This document shows, one piece after another, positions 43,581 through 53,600 of a DNA stretch of 64,000 nt. This DNA is from Campylobacter concisus (GTDB lineage: Bacteria; Campylobacterota; Campylobacteria; Campylobacterales; Campylobacteraceae): assembly GCF_003048375.1 (NCBI RefSeq), contig NZ_CP021642.1, positions 248,001 to 312,000 of the forward strand. Direction: 5' to 3'. Positions within the stretch are counted from its first letter, which is position 1. Each line of letters starts with the position of its first letter. The notes under the pieces are model-generated. The model was not told the origin of the DNA. It searched no databases and saw only the letters and a list, made by a program, of their open reading frames with translations. A program made the position numbers and the translations under genes.

Positions 43581-44739
43581 TTGCAATCAACAAAAACATC
43601 TATCTGGTTTTTAGTCATCCTAAGCGGTCTAATGGCCTGCACCTCGCTATCAACGGATGTCTATCTGCCTGCCATGCCTACGATGGAGCGACAGCTTCAT
43701 GGCGATGCGGAGCACTGGCTTTTTGATCGGTTTTGCTATCGCACAGCTCATTTGGGGGCCCATTAGCGACAGGATAGGGCGAAAGCTCCCGCTATTTATC
43801 GGTATGGCGCTCTTTGTCGTTGGCTCCATCGGATGTGCCATGTCACAAAGCATGAGCGAAGTGATAATCTGGCGTATCTTTCAAGCCACAGGCGCGTGCG
43901 TGGGACCTATGCTTAGCCGTGCGATGATCAGCGATGTTTTTGAAAATAGCGAAGCTGCAAAGATGCTTTCAAACTTAGTCATCATTATGGCTGCAGCTCC
44001 TATCATAGGACCGCTGCTTGGTGGCGCATTACTAGAGATTGGCACTTGGCACTGGATATTTTGGCTAATGGCAGCTGCAAGTGCTTTTTTGTTTATCCTT
44101 ATCTTCTTCTTGCCAGAGACGTTGCCACAGCAGAAGCGCTCAAAAGAGCCGATGATAAACTCGTTTAAGAGCTATTTTGTGCTTATAAAAGATGCTAAAT
44201 TTATGAAATACACTCTAAGTGTAACCTTCTTTTACATCGCAGCATACGCCTTTATCACGGGATCGTCATTTGTTTATATAGATTATTTTGGCATACCGAG
44301 CAAGTACTATGGCTTTTTGTTTGGCGTAAATATACTTGGTGTGGCGGCGCTTAGTTTTTTAAACAAGAGCTTGGTCAATAAATTTAGCCTAAATTCGCTT
44401 CTTATTACCTCAAGTACAGTCGCTTTTGTTGCTGCGGCTTTGCTTTTAGCGCTTACCTTTTTTGGTGTCGCCGGAGTTTGGGGCGTTATCATACCTATGT
44501 TTTTCGTCTTTAGTATGAACGGTATCATCGCCTCTTGCTCAAATGCAGCCGCTCTTAATCAAGCACCTCAAGAGATGAAAGGCAGAGCAAATGCTCTCAT
44601 TGGCTCACTGCAATATGGAAGCGGTATCGTCTCATCAGCCATGCTAGCACTCTTTACGACCACGACGCCACTTATCATGTCAGCCATCATCTTTGTCTTT
44701 ATATTTTTGTGCTGGCTGGCTGCCTATCTAAACAAATAA
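43581..44739 (+). pseudogene. Bcr/CflA-type MFS transporter with frameshift
   Basis: Begins with TTG after AGGGGA and reads SGLMACTSLSTDVYLPAMPTM, the usual first helix of Bcr/CflA drug-resistance transporters. At about 43705-43720, where the family has ...DAELTVTGFLIGFAIAQ, the frame shifts (frame 3 reads DAEHW, the following frame STGFLIGFAIAQLIWGPISDRIGRK). The rest, to 44739, is intact with about eleven helices. The change is a small indel, not a homopolymer, so it is probably a real inactivation, though a sequencing error cannot be excluded. Terminator follows. Confidence 0.85.
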
Positions 44740-44746
44740 ACTCTCA

Positions 44747-44766
44747 AAAGGGCTTAAATGCCCTTT
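44747..44766 (+). terminator. terminator after the MFS pseudogene
   Basis: AAAGGGC (44747-44753) pairs with GCCCTTT (44760-44766) around a 6-nt loop. Confidence 0.55.
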
Positions 44767-44819
44767 AAATTTAAAGCTATTTCACCTATAATAAAGCCAA
44801 AATTTAAAAGGAAATTTTA

Positions 44820-46352
44820 GTGCTAACGATAGAAAATTTATATATTTTGGTAGCAGCTCTTACGCTTATCTGCATGGTGTTGGTAGCTTTTTTGATAAAT
44901 GCAAAGATGCAAAATGCAAAACAAAGAGAAGTTTTAGAAAAATTACAAGATGAGTTAAAAGATAGCGAGCGGCTAAATATCGAGCAAAGAGCGAAGCTTG
45001 AAGCAAGTAGCGACAAGATAGATGAGCTAGCTAAAAATTTAGACGAGTATAAAATTTCACTCAAGCAAAAAGACGAAAAAGAGGACGAGCTAGAGCGCGA
45101 GCTAAGGCGTCTAAATGAGGAGCTTGGCAGTCAGACAAAGATGGCTGAGATGGCAAAGTCGCTATCTTTAAATTTACAAAGCGAGCTTAGCGCAAAAGAG
45201 GATGAGCTAAAAAGATCAAACGAGAGTGAAAACGAGCTAAAACGCGCTATCGTCGCTCTAAAAAGCGAGATCGAGGCCAAAGAAAACATTCTAAGATCGC
45301 AAGAAGAAAATTTAAACAAGGTGAAAAACGAGCTTAATTTAGAGTTTGCAAACCTTGCAAATAAGATATTTGAAGAAAAAAGTGCAAATTTCTCAAAAAA
45401 TAGCAAAGAGTCGCTTGAGCTCTTGCTAACACCACTTGGGGAGAAGATAACAAGCTTTGAAAAGAGGGTAAATGACGCCCACAGCGACTCGCAAAAGAGC
45501 GCAGGCGAGCTTAGTGCGCAGCTAAAAGAGGTGGTCGAGCTTGGCAAAAATATGTCAAAAGAGGCAAACTCGCTAAGCACGGCGCTAAAAGGCAGCAACA
45601 AAGTCCTTGGCAACTGGGGCGAGATGCAGCTTGAGCGCACACTGGAGGCTGCTGGGCTAGAAAAGGGCACGCACTACGTGACGCAAGAGAGTTTTGACGT
45701 GAGCGGCAAGAAGCTCATACCTGACTTTGTCATAAATTTCCCAGACGACAAACAGATGATAATAGACAGCAAAGTCTCACTCCACGCCTATGAAAAAGCA
45801 GTCGCGGCAGCTGACCAGGCGCAGAGCAAGCTAGCCCTTAGCGAGCACATCGCTTCGATAAAAAAACACATCGACGAGCTAGCTAAAAAAGACTACTCAT
45901 CGCTTGTGAAAAGCCCTGATTTTGTGCTGATGTTTGTGCCAGTTGAGCCGGCATTTTTGGAGGCTTTGAAATTTGATCCAAATTTATTTAACTACGGCTA
46001 CGAGAAAAAAGTGGTGCTAGTCTCGCACACGACGCTCATGCCGCTACTTCGTGTGGTGGCAAATTTGTGGCGCATGGAAAATGGCAACAAAGAGGCAAAA
46101 GAGATATTAAAGAGTGCAAATGAAATTTATGAGAAATTTTGTACCGTCGCTGATAAGCTAAATAGGCTTGGAAACTCGGTGAGATCGGTAAATGATAACT
46201 TCAATGAGGTCGTTAAAAGTGTGAGTGGTCAAGGTGGGCTTGATAGCAGGCTGGAGAAATTTAAAAAGATCGCTCTAAATCCCAAAGATACGCAGGTAAA
46301 AGAGCTTGAAGCAAGACCTAGAGAGATCTTGCTAGCTAGCTCTAAAGAGTAA
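44820..46352 (+). CDS. rmuC: DNA recombination protein RmuC homolog
   Basis: 510-residue protein with one N-terminal helix (about 5-27), a long Glu/Lys-rich coiled coil (about 35-190), and the RmuC domain, recognisable in LGNWGEMQLERTLEAAGLEKGTHY, DFVINFPDDKQMIIDSKVSL and VEPAFLEAL. RmuC limits DNA inversions in E. coli. GTG start at 44820 has AAGGAA upstream. Confidence 0.93.
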   Translation: MLTIENLYILVAALTLICMVLVAFLINAKMQNAKQREVLEKLQDELKDSERLNIEQRAKLEASSDKIDELAKNLDEYKISLKQKDEKEDELERELRRLNEELGSQTKMAEMAKSLSLNLQSELSAKEDELKRSNESENELKRAIVALKSEIEAKENILRSQEENLNKVKNELNLEFANLANKIFEEKSANFSKNSKESLELLLTPLGEKITSFEKRVNDAHSDSQKSAGELSAQLKEVVELGKNMSKEANSLSTALKGSNKVLGNWGEMQLERTLEAAGLEKGTHYVTQESFDVSGKKLIPDFVINFPDDKQMIIDSKVSLHAYEKAVAAADQAQSKLALSEHIASIKKHIDELAKKDYSSLVKSPDFVLMFVPVEPAFLEALKFDPNLFNYGYEKKVVLVSHTTLMPLLRVVANLWRMENGNKEAKEILKSANEIYEKFCTVADKLNRLGNSVRSVNDNFNEVVKSVSGQGGLDSRLEKFKKIALNPKDTQVKELEARPREILLASSKE

Positions 46353-46405
46353 ATTTAGAAATTTAGAGCAAAAGTTTTTTGGCAGGCGCTAAAGAGCCTT
46401 TAAAT

Positions 46406-47002
46406 TTAGTGATGCATGTGCATATTAGTTGAGTTATCATCACTCATATTTTGCATCATCATGTGGTGATCGTGCATTGGCATATCTGCTGGCATGTTCA
46501 TTGGCATGTTCATCTGCATATCCATTGCTCCATTTTCAGCCTTGTAGCCTGTTATGGTAGGATCAACCATGCCAAATATCATAGCGACGTGTGCGACGAT
46601 CAAGGCAAATATGAGTAGGCAAAAGTGAAGCTTTAGCTTTGCCTTTTCGCTTGCGTTTTTGTAGATCAAATTTAGCTCTAAAAGCGCGATGCCAAGAAGT
46701 GGGATGACGCCGATGAGATATGAGTAAATAGCGATGACATCGGCATATCCGCGCCATTTTATGGTTGGATAAATTTTTGCCATAAAATAGATCACAAGAG
46801 CTGTAAAATAGACCCCAAGCACTATGCCAACAAATTTGCTAATAGCTTTAAAGCCAGCATTTTTGCCGCTATCCATGTGATACATCGTAAAAAACTCCAT
46901 CGCCACCAAAAGCTCAGCAAGCCCCATAGGTATCACCATATAGAGGATTAGATTGTAAGGTTGATCTAGCGATAAAAGCTCCATGTAGTGTGTCATTACC
47001 AT
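46406..47002 (-). CDS. membrane protein with Met/His-rich tail
   Basis: 198-residue protein with about five helices and a C-terminal tail of about 45 residues dominated by Met and His (MDMQMNMPMNMPADMPMHDHH and MHMHH), a likely metal-binding (copper or nickel) tail. I do not recognise the family by name with certainty. AGGATT before the ATG supports the start. Same strand as, and 136 bp downstream of, the formate/selenium accessory genes. Confidence 0.75.
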   Translation of the reverse strand: MVMTHYMELLSLDQPYNLILYMVIPMGLAELLVAMEFFTMYHMDSGKNAGFKAISKFVGIVLGVYFTALVIYFMAKIYPTIKWRGYADVIAIYSYLIGVIPLLGIALLELNLIYKNASEKAKLKLHFCLLIFALIVAHVAMIFGMVDPTITGYKAENGAMDMQMNMPMNMPADMPMHDHHMMMQNMSDDNSTNMHMHH

Positions 47003-47094
47003 TGTAAATCCTTTGTAAAAATTTAAAGAAATTTACTACCAAAGGGCTAAGATAGTTAAAAAATATCAAGAATAGTTGCGGGATTTAAGCGGAT

Positions 47095-47133
47095 GTTAAA
47101 TTTACTCCTAGCTCGAGTAAGAGCAAATTTAAC
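47095..47133 (-). terminator. hairpin after the TorD-like gene
   Basis: GTTAAATTT (47095-47103) pairs with AAATTTAAC (47125-47133), with additional CTC/GAG pairing inside. It lies just past the stop of the minus-strand gene. Confidence 0.5.
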
Positions 47134-47137
47134 CATT

Positions 47138-47851
47138 TTAGTCTTTAAACTCGTGTGAGATGACTGGGGAGAATTCCTCCCAGTGAAGTTTTGTTTTAAA
47201 GGTCGGCATCTTGCTTTGATAAGGCTCTTTTTTAAGCGCAGTAACCGCGACGCTATCGCCTTGTGGCTTGGCTGGTGCCTCTAGGCTTAAAACAGCTCTT
47301 TCAAGCTCGATGAAGTCTTGCAAGATGATCGCATAGGAGTGGAAGAAATTTGCATTTTTATGAGCCAAAAGTAGCGAGCCAAACTCATCTATAAATAAAT
47401 TTAAAGTCTCGATAAAAAGCTTGTCGCTGATATTTTTTGCGCCATTAAATTCGTCATTTAAAAACGTCGCCATCGCCAAAAATATAAAGCCAACGTAGTC
47501 CTCGCTGTCTTTGCAAAGCTCCTTATCACGCCTATATGGGCTAAGGTTTAGGCAGTGGATCACCCTAAGTCTAGCAGCTCCGTTGTCTCTGCCCTCTTCA
47601 TAAAATGAGGCGCTTAAAGGGATATTTGTAAAGCCAAAAAGAACCTCATTTTGCTCATTTACAAGCTCTTTAAAGCTAAATTTTTCTAAATTTGCAAATG
47701 CCTCTGCGCTTTGCTCGCTCAAAGGATTTTGCGCTAGGTAGCTTAGCTGCTCTCTCCACCTTGCAAATTTCTCATCACTCGTGTGAAAAAATAGCGGATA
47801 AGCTAAAAATTCGTAAAAATATGCCCTTGCTTTTGTGATGTTCTTATCCAT
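47138..47851 (-). CDS. TorD/DmsD-like molybdoenzyme chaperone
   Basis: 237 aa, all-helical soluble protein of the TorD family that holds apo-molybdoenzymes before Tat export. FYEEGRDNGAARLRVIHCLNLSPYR near the middle and the EDYVGFIFLAMATFLN block are typical of the family. It overlaps the upstream polyferredoxin gene by 8 bp. The nearest molybdoenzyme is FdhA at 54 kb, the likely client. Confidence 0.8.
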   Translation of the reverse strand: MDKNITKARAYFYEFLAYPLFFHTSDEKFARWREQLSYLAQNPLSEQSAEAFANLEKFSFKELVNEQNEVLFGFTNIPLSASFYEEGRDNGAARLRVIHCLNLSPYRRDKELCKDSEDYVGFIFLAMATFLNDEFNGAKNISDKLFIETLNLFIDEFGSLLLAHKNANFFHSYAIILQDFIELERAVLSLEAPAKPQGDSVAVTALKKEPYQSKMPTFKTKLHWEEFSPVISHEFKD

Positions 47852-49517
47852 TTAATAAATCCTCTCTCATCGCGTTTAGTTGGGCTTGCACCATGATCTT
47901 TGCCTTGCAGTCGGCACAGCAGTAAAGAGCTTTTATCTTGGCTCTGTCGTTGCCAAAACGTGGCTGCATGATCGCTGCGATCTTCTCGACTGCTTTTTTA
48001 GTCGCAAACTCTTTTCCGCACTCCACGCAGGCAAAGAGCTCATCATGCGCAAGCTCGCTATAAACGAAGCTCTCAGGCTTAAGTGCAAGTTTACCGACCT
48101 CAAGCGAGATGGTGTTTTTCTCAGCGCAGCTTAGCTCACAGTAGCCACAGGCGGTGCAAACGCTTGGGTTAAATAAAATCGAATTTGTCTTCTTATCAGC
48201 CACCAAGGCGCTTACGTTACAAGCGCCGACACAGCTAAGGCAGAGCGTGCAAGTTTCAGCGTTTATCTTAACCTCGCCGTATCTTATCATCTCGCCACTT
48301 TTTACCACGCCAAGATCATCGCTACCTACGATAAACTCAAGCCTTTTGGCAAAAATTTCTCTCTTTGGCAGCGCATATTCGTTAATTGAGTGTTGAGAGC
48401 CAGCTATTAGTTTTGCTTTTTTAAGTGCGATTTCAAGCTCAGCCTTGTCTTTTGCGTGATGTATCGCTTGCTCTTTAAATTTAAGCTCATAAATTTGATT
48501 TACTATACTAATGGCGTCCTTTTCGCCCTTGCCAAGGCTCTTGCTATATAAAATCACACTCGCGCCACTTTCTTGAAGAAGCGTCAAAAAGTGCGTTTGG
48601 CTTAGCAGATGTGGGGCTAGGATGACAAAAGGTAGGACATTTTGCGGTAGGCTAATGCTAAGCTCTTCTAAATTTATCTCTTCAGATACGATGAGAGCGA
48701 TCTTATCTTTGTAAAGCTTAGCGATAGTGGCAAATGAGCTTTGAGGCATGAGTGTTGAGTCTAGCGAGCCGCTAGGGCAGACGCTGATGCAGTTTCCACA
48801 GTTTGTGCAATCTATCGCTGAAAAGACGAGGTGCTTTGTCTCGTCCTCTTTTAGGATGGCAACCGTTGGGCAAACTTCGGCGCAACGACCGCAAATTTCA
48901 GTCCTGCGCTCGTGATACTGGCAGATTGATGAGTCGTACTGCGTAAAGCTTTTATATCTAAATTTTGGGCTTTTTGCATTTAAAATTTCAACCACTTTTT
49001 CATCTTTTAGCCCTGAAATTTCGTAGCAGCCGCTTTGTTTTAGCATATAGTCCCTTGCGTTTTCAACCAAGAAAAAGTCGCAATCAACCTCAAACTCATC
49101 ATCAGCTCTAAGCACCAAAACGCTTAGCTCGCCAGCTGCGCCGTATATAAATTTAACCTCAAAATGCGTAAGCTCTATCACTTTGTAGCCATTTTCTTTT
49201 AGTAAATTTGCTAGCTCTGCTCGGCCTGAGTTGCTTACAATGACGATATTTTTGCCGACCTCTTTTTCGTAATCCACATCCTTTGCCATATCAAAAGCGC
49301 TAGCTCTTGCCTCGTAGAGTAAAAGGGTGTTTTTGGCTTTTTCTAAGACGCTTGCAGTGGTATTTTTAAGGTAGAAATTTATCTCAGGTGCGATGATGTT
49401 TGCTTTTAGCTTTGGAGAGTTTGAGACTAGATAGTCGCCATTTTCGTTGTTGATCTCTATCTGCTCATTTAGCATCAAAGCATCGTCAAAATCGTTATAA
49501 AAGCCAAATTCTTTCAT
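47844..49517 (-). CDS. large 4Fe-4S polyferredoxin of the formate dehydrogenase cluster
   Basis: 557-residue iron-sulfur protein. Clusters are indicated by CGRCAEVCP and CTNCGNCISVCPSG near residues 215-260, CTLCLSCVGACN and CTACGYCELSCAEKN near 430-470, and further pairs at CVECGKEF and CCADCKAK at the C-terminus that look like zinc ribbons. Homologous to a ferredoxin beside selA in C. jejuni (from memory), with unknown exact partner. ATG at 49517 is chosen for its AGGAG site. Divergent from selA. Confidence 0.85.
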   Translation of the reverse strand: MKEFGFYNDFDDALMLNEQIEINNENGDYLVSNSPKLKANIIAPEINFYLKNTTASVLEKAKNTLLLYEARASAFDMAKDVDYEKEVGKNIVIVSNSGRAELANLLKENGYKVIELTHFEVKFIYGAAGELSVLVLRADDEFEVDCDFFLVENARDYMLKQSGCYEISGLKDEKVVEILNAKSPKFRYKSFTQYDSSICQYHERRTEICGRCAEVCPTVAILKEDETKHLVFSAIDCTNCGNCISVCPSGSLDSTLMPQSSFATIAKLYKDKIALIVSEEINLEELSISLPQNVLPFVILAPHLLSQTHFLTLLQESGASVILYSKSLGKGEKDAISIVNQIYELKFKEQAIHHAKDKAELEIALKKAKLIAGSQHSINEYALPKREIFAKRLEFIVGSDDLGVVKSGEMIRYGEVKINAETCTLCLSCVGACNVSALVADKKTNSILFNPSVCTACGYCELSCAEKNTISLEVGKLALKPESFVYSELAHDELFACVECGKEFATKKAVEKIAAIMQPRFGNDRAKIKALYCCADCKAKIMVQAQLNAMREDLLNG

Positions 49518-49671
49518 TGTTTCTCCTATTATCAAAAACGGGCTTATTCTAATATTAATGGGATTAATAGACTCTGAAATTTATATCCTCTTTTTTTGCT
49601 CTAAGTTTTAATTTATAATATTTTTATGTTAAAATCACGCCTTGGTAAAACTAACTTACTAGGAGCGCAAA

Positions 49672-50997
49672 TTGAACAATTTAAGAAATATCCCACAAGT
49701 TGATAAGATCATAAAAAACGAAGCATTTTTGGGGCTTGACACGAGTTTAGTCACTATGCTTGCAAGGCAAATTTTAGATGAGGTTAGGGCTAAAATTTTA
49801 AATGAAAATGCTAGCTTTGAGAGCGAAGAGATAATAAATTTGATCCTAGATGAGTATGATAAATTTAACGAAGCAAGCCTTCAAAGGGTGCTAAATTTAA
49901 CCGGCGTTGCCATACATACAAACCTCGCTAGAAGCGTTATAGATAAAGAAATTTTAAAGCGGGCAACGCCTGTCATCACTGGGTATTCAAACCTTGAATA
50001 CAACCTAAAAACAGGCAGCCGCGGCAACAGATATGACTACGTTGGCTCGCTAATAGCAAGGGCCTTTGGTTTTGAGGACGCCATCGTTGTAAATAACAAC
50101 GCAAGCGCTGTATTTTTGGTGCTAAACACCTTTGCAAAGGGCAGGGAGGTGGTCGTTAGCAGGGGCGAGCTAGTCGAGATCGGCGGCAGTTTTAGAGTGC
50201 CAGAGGTGATGGCAAACGCAGGCTGCATCCTAAAAGAGGTCGGCACGACAAACAAAACTAGGCTAAAAGACTACGAAGAGGCGATCAGCGAAGAGACGGC
50301 GATGCTTGTAAAGGTTCATAGATCAAATTTTGACATCGTTGGCTTTAGCGAAGAGACTACGGCAAATGAGCTTAGCGAGCTAGCAAGCAGGCGAAATTTG
50401 ATAGATTATTTTGATCTTGGCAGTGGATTTTACGGAAATTTGCCCTTTAACTTAGACAAAAACGAGCCAGATCTAAAAAATTTAAAAGATGTTTCGCTAG
50501 TTAGCTTTAGCGGTGATAAGCTGCTTGGTGCGGTGCAGTGTGGCATAATAGTCGGCAAAAAAGAGCTCATCGCAAAGCTCAGGAAAAACCAGCTTTTAAG
50601 GATGCTTCGCGTCGATAAAGTGATCATCTCGCTTTTGGCTGAGAGCATAAAAGCCTATCTAAACAAAGAATTTGAGCTAATCACAACGCAAAAACTGCTT
50701 CACAAAAGTGTAAAAGAGCTTGAAGGCTTAGCAAATTTTATAAATAAAAATTTAAAAAATCCGCTTGAGATAGTGCGCACATCTACCTTTGTAGGGGGCG
50801 GTGCTATGCCAAATAAAAAGCTGCCAAGCGTGGCACTTGCATTTAGTGGAGAGGCAAATTTAAACGAGCTTAAATTTAGGCAAAAAAATGTGATCGGCCG
50901 CATAGAAAATGACAAATTTATGCTCGATCTTAGATCGCTTCTTGATGAGGACGTAGAAGTGCTAATAAAAATAATAAATGAAACGGAAGAAAAATGA
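49672..50997 (+). CDS. selA: L-seryl-tRNA(Sec) selenium transferase
   Basis: PLP-dependent enzyme that converts Ser-tRNA(Sec) to Sec-tRNA(Sec) using selenophosphate. 441 aa, with GVAIHTNLARSV near residue 80, the nucleotide-sized NNNASAVFLVLNT block and the PLP lysine in SFSGDKLLGAVQCGII. Begins with TTG preceded by AGGAG (49661). Overlaps selB by 4 bp (ATGA). Required for reading the UGA in fdhA. Confidence 0.96.
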   Translation: MNNLRNIPQVDKIIKNEAFLGLDTSLVTMLARQILDEVRAKILNENASFESEEIINLILDEYDKFNEASLQRVLNLTGVAIHTNLARSVIDKEILKRATPVITGYSNLEYNLKTGSRGNRYDYVGSLIARAFGFEDAIVVNNNASAVFLVLNTFAKGREVVVSRGELVEIGGSFRVPEVMANAGCILKEVGTTNKTRLKDYEEAISEETAMLVKVHRSNFDIVGFSEETTANELSELASRRNLIDYFDLGSGFYGNLPFNLDKNEPDLKNLKDVSLVSFSGDKLLGAVQCGIIVGKKELIAKLRKNQLLRMLRVDKVIISLLAESIKAYLNKEFELITTQKLLHKSVKELEGLANFINKNLKNPLEIVRTSTFVGGGAMPNKKLPSVALAFSGEANLNELKFRQKNVIGRIENDKFMLDLRSLLDEDVEVLIKIINETEEK

Positions 50998-52814
50998 GTT
51001 TAATAATAGGAACAGCAGGGCATATCGACCACGGCAAAACCGCGCTTATAAAGGAGCTAAACGGCTTTGAGGGGGACAATCTTGAAGAGGAGAAAAAGCG
51101 TGGCATAACGATCGATCTAAGTTTTTCAAATTTAAGCAAAAATAGCGAAAATATCGCATTTATCGATGTGCCAGGGCATGAAAATCTCATAAAAACGATG
51201 ATAAGTGGCGCGTATGGCTTTGACGCGTGCTTGTTTGTGGTGGCGGCAAATGACGGGCTTATGCCCCAAAGCTTGGAGCACCTTGAAATTTTAAATCTCC
51301 TTGGCGTGAAATCTGTGATCGTGGCGCTTACAAAGTGCGATTTGGTCGATGAAGCGACCATAAATTTAAGAAAAAAAGAGATAAGAGATGAAATTTCTAA
51401 ATTTAAAAATCTGCAAATTTTAGAAATTTTTGCCGTTAGTATAAAGGATAAGGCGAGCATCGATGAGCTTAGAAACTACCTCTTTACGCTAAGAGCCAAA
51501 AAGCGCGATGAGGATGGCGTTTTTAGATACTATATCGATAGGGTTTTTAGTCTAAAAGGTATCGGAAATGTCGTAACTGGCACCGTTATAGAGGGAAGCG
51601 TTAGTAAAAACGAGAAGCTTTTTAACTACGACGCTGGCAAAGAGGTGCTAGTAAGAAGCGTGCAAAGCCACGATAAATTCGTTGATAGCGCCGGAGTTAG
51701 CAGCCGCGTGGCGCTTAATCTAACTGGCATAGAGCTTAGTGAGCTAAAAAAGGGTCAGCTACTTAGCAAAAAGGGCTTTTTTAGGGGATTTAGAGAGGTT
51801 GATGCGGTCGTGACTGCTAAAAATCTCATCCACTCTCAAAGCGTGACTTTTTGCGTGGGCGCTAAAAACGTGCCCGCAAAGGTGCTAATACTTAGCCAAA
51901 AAGATGATAGCTACTTTGTAACATTTAAATTTCAAAGCGATATGTTTTTGAAATTTGATGAGGCCTTTGTTCTCATCTCAGATGCGCGCGTGATAGGTGG
52001 TGGCAGAGTGCTAAATCCTGTGCTTGAGCCACTAAAAAAGGCTGGCAAAATTCTCTTTTTAGCCTCGCTTTTAAAGCATGATTTTGTTGAAGCTTTTTCT
52101 ATCTTAAAAGAGGCTCACAAAAATGGCTTTGGCATCATCTCTTCTTATCAAAGATTTGGTCTAAATCACGAAGAAGCCGTAGCCGTGGCTAAAAAAGTCT
52201 CAAACGTCTTTGTCGATGAAAAGGCTTTAAATATCTATGATCTAAGCGCGGTTGAGCGGATAAAATCAGCCATTAAATTTATGATAGAAAAGAACGAATT
52301 TGCTGTCTTTTCAGCTCAAAGTATCAGCCTAAAACTTGCTTGGGCTAGCCAAAATTTAGCCCAAAAAGCGCTTGATGAGCTTGAAAGTGCAAATTTAATC
52401 GCCAAAGATAGCGGTGTCTATACCAAAAAAGGCGTTGATCTTAGCAAGCTAAAAGTAAGGCTTGAAGAGAAAATTTATGAAATTTTAGAAAGTGGCAAGC
52501 TTGCTCCTACGGCGCCATATAATATATATGATGATTTAGAGATCGATAGGGTTAGTGGTGACAATGCCCTTAAAAAGCTAACCGCAATGGGCAGGGTCAT
52601 AAGGCTGGAGCATAACCTTTTCATCACTAGAAATTCGCTAAAACTAGCCCTTGATAAGCTTCGAGCCATCATAAAAAATCAAGGCTTTGTAAATGTCACA
52701 AACGCCAAGGATGCGCTAAATTTAAGTAGAAAATATATCATCGCCTACCTTGAGCAGCTCGATCTTGAGAGTGACATAATGAAGCAGGGAAATGATAGGG
52801 TTTTTCGCAGTTAG
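50994..52814 (+). CDS. selB: selenocysteine-specific elongation factor SelB
   Basis: GTPase of 606 aa that brings Sec-tRNA(Sec) to the ribosome at a UGA with a SECIS hairpin. G1 motif GTAGHIDHGKTALI is at the N-terminus, switch II DVPGHENLI near residue 60 and NKxD equivalent TKCD near 115; C-terminal winged-helix repeats (to residue 606) bind the SECIS RNA. Second gene of selAB. Confidence 0.96.
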   Translation: MSLIIGTAGHIDHGKTALIKELNGFEGDNLEEEKKRGITIDLSFSNLSKNSENIAFIDVPGHENLIKTMISGAYGFDACLFVVAANDGLMPQSLEHLEILNLLGVKSVIVALTKCDLVDEATINLRKKEIRDEISKFKNLQILEIFAVSIKDKASIDELRNYLFTLRAKKRDEDGVFRYYIDRVFSLKGIGNVVTGTVIEGSVSKNEKLFNYDAGKEVLVRSVQSHDKFVDSAGVSSRVALNLTGIELSELKKGQLLSKKGFFRGFREVDAVVTAKNLIHSQSVTFCVGAKNVPAKVLILSQKDDSYFVTFKFQSDMFLKFDEAFVLISDARVIGGGRVLNPVLEPLKKAGKILFLASLLKHDFVEAFSILKEAHKNGFGIISSYQRFGLNHEEAVAVAKKVSNVFVDEKALNIYDLSAVERIKSAIKFMIEKNEFAVFSAQSISLKLAWASQNLAQKALDELESANLIAKDSGVYTKKGVDLSKLKVRLEEKIYEILESGKLAPTAPYNIYDDLEIDRVSGDNALKKLTAMGRVIRLEHNLFITRNSLKLALDKLRAIIKNQGFVNVTNAKDALNLSRKYIIAYLEQLDLESDIMKQGNDRVFRS

Positions 52815-52867
52815 TATTCATTTACAAAAAGCAAATATAATCCGCCAAATTTTTAAAAAGGATAAAA

Positions 52868-53575
52868 ATGAAAAAAGTGATCTTAGCCTCAGTCATCGCG
52901 GCAACTAGCCTAATGGCAGCAAGCGATAAGCAAATAGAGGACTTCTACTCTCAAATGGTTGATAGCAGCGTAAAAGTAAAGGTAGCTGATCGTCACAAAG
53001 TGGCAGGCGACATCGAAGCTGTCGTTGTAAAATTAAGCAAAGATGGCAACTCACAAGATGAGATTGTTTTTACAAAAGGTGACTTCATCTTCCCGGACGT
53101 GATCGATCTAAAAGAGCAAAAATCATACCTCGCTGAAGTGAAAAAAGAGGTCATCGCAAAGGGAATTTCTAAAATTTATAAAGATGAAGACAAGGCAAAC
53201 ATCATCGTTCTTGGTAGTGACCCTAAAAAGCCAACTATCATAATGTTTTCAGACCCTGAGTGCCCATACTGCAGAGCTGAGCTAGCAAAGATCGAGACAA
53301 CGCTAAAAGATAACAACGTTGAGATCGTCCTAACTCCAGTGCATGACATCTCATCACTTCAAAAAAGCTCACTAATCTACAAAGATGCAAAAGCTGCTAA
53401 GAGTGACAGTGATAAGGTTAAAATTTTAAGAAAATACTACGCTGAAGACTACAATGTAGATGATAAGAGCGTTAGTAAAGAAGATGTCGCAAAGATCGAT
53501 AATTTGCGCAAAAAATATTTTGCAGCTGGCGTTAGATCAGTGCCATTTATCGTAAATAAAAGCGATCTAAAATAA
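52868..53575 (+). CDS. periplasmic thiol:disulfide interchange protein, DsbC/G-like
   Basis: 235-residue exported thioredoxin-fold protein. Signal peptide (about 1-18, ending SLMAAS), an N-terminal dimerisation-like domain, then a thioredoxin domain with CPYC active site in SDPECPYCRAEL at about 135 and the cis-Pro region RSVPFIV near the C-terminus. TATAAT at 52836-52841 is its probable -10. A palindromic terminator begins just after the stop. Confidence 0.88.
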   Translation: MKKVILASVIAATSLMAASDKQIEDFYSQMVDSSVKVKVADRHKVAGDIEAVVVKLSKDGNSQDEIVFTKGDFIFPDVIDLKEQKSYLAEVKKEVIAKGISKIYKDEDKANIIVLGSDPKKPTIIMFSDPECPYCRAELAKIETTLKDNNVEIVLTPVHDISSLQKSSLIYKDAKAAKSDSDKVKILRKYYAEDYNVDDKSVSKEDVAKIDNLRKKYFAAGVRSVPFIVNKSDLK

Positions 53576-53580
53576 CATTT

Positions 53581-53600
53581 TCTAGGGAGCTCTCCCTAGA
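53581..53600 (+). terminator. palindromic terminator after the DsbC-like gene
   Basis: A perfect 20-bp palindrome (TCTAGGGAGC plus complement) followed by ATTTCT. Confidence 0.7.
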
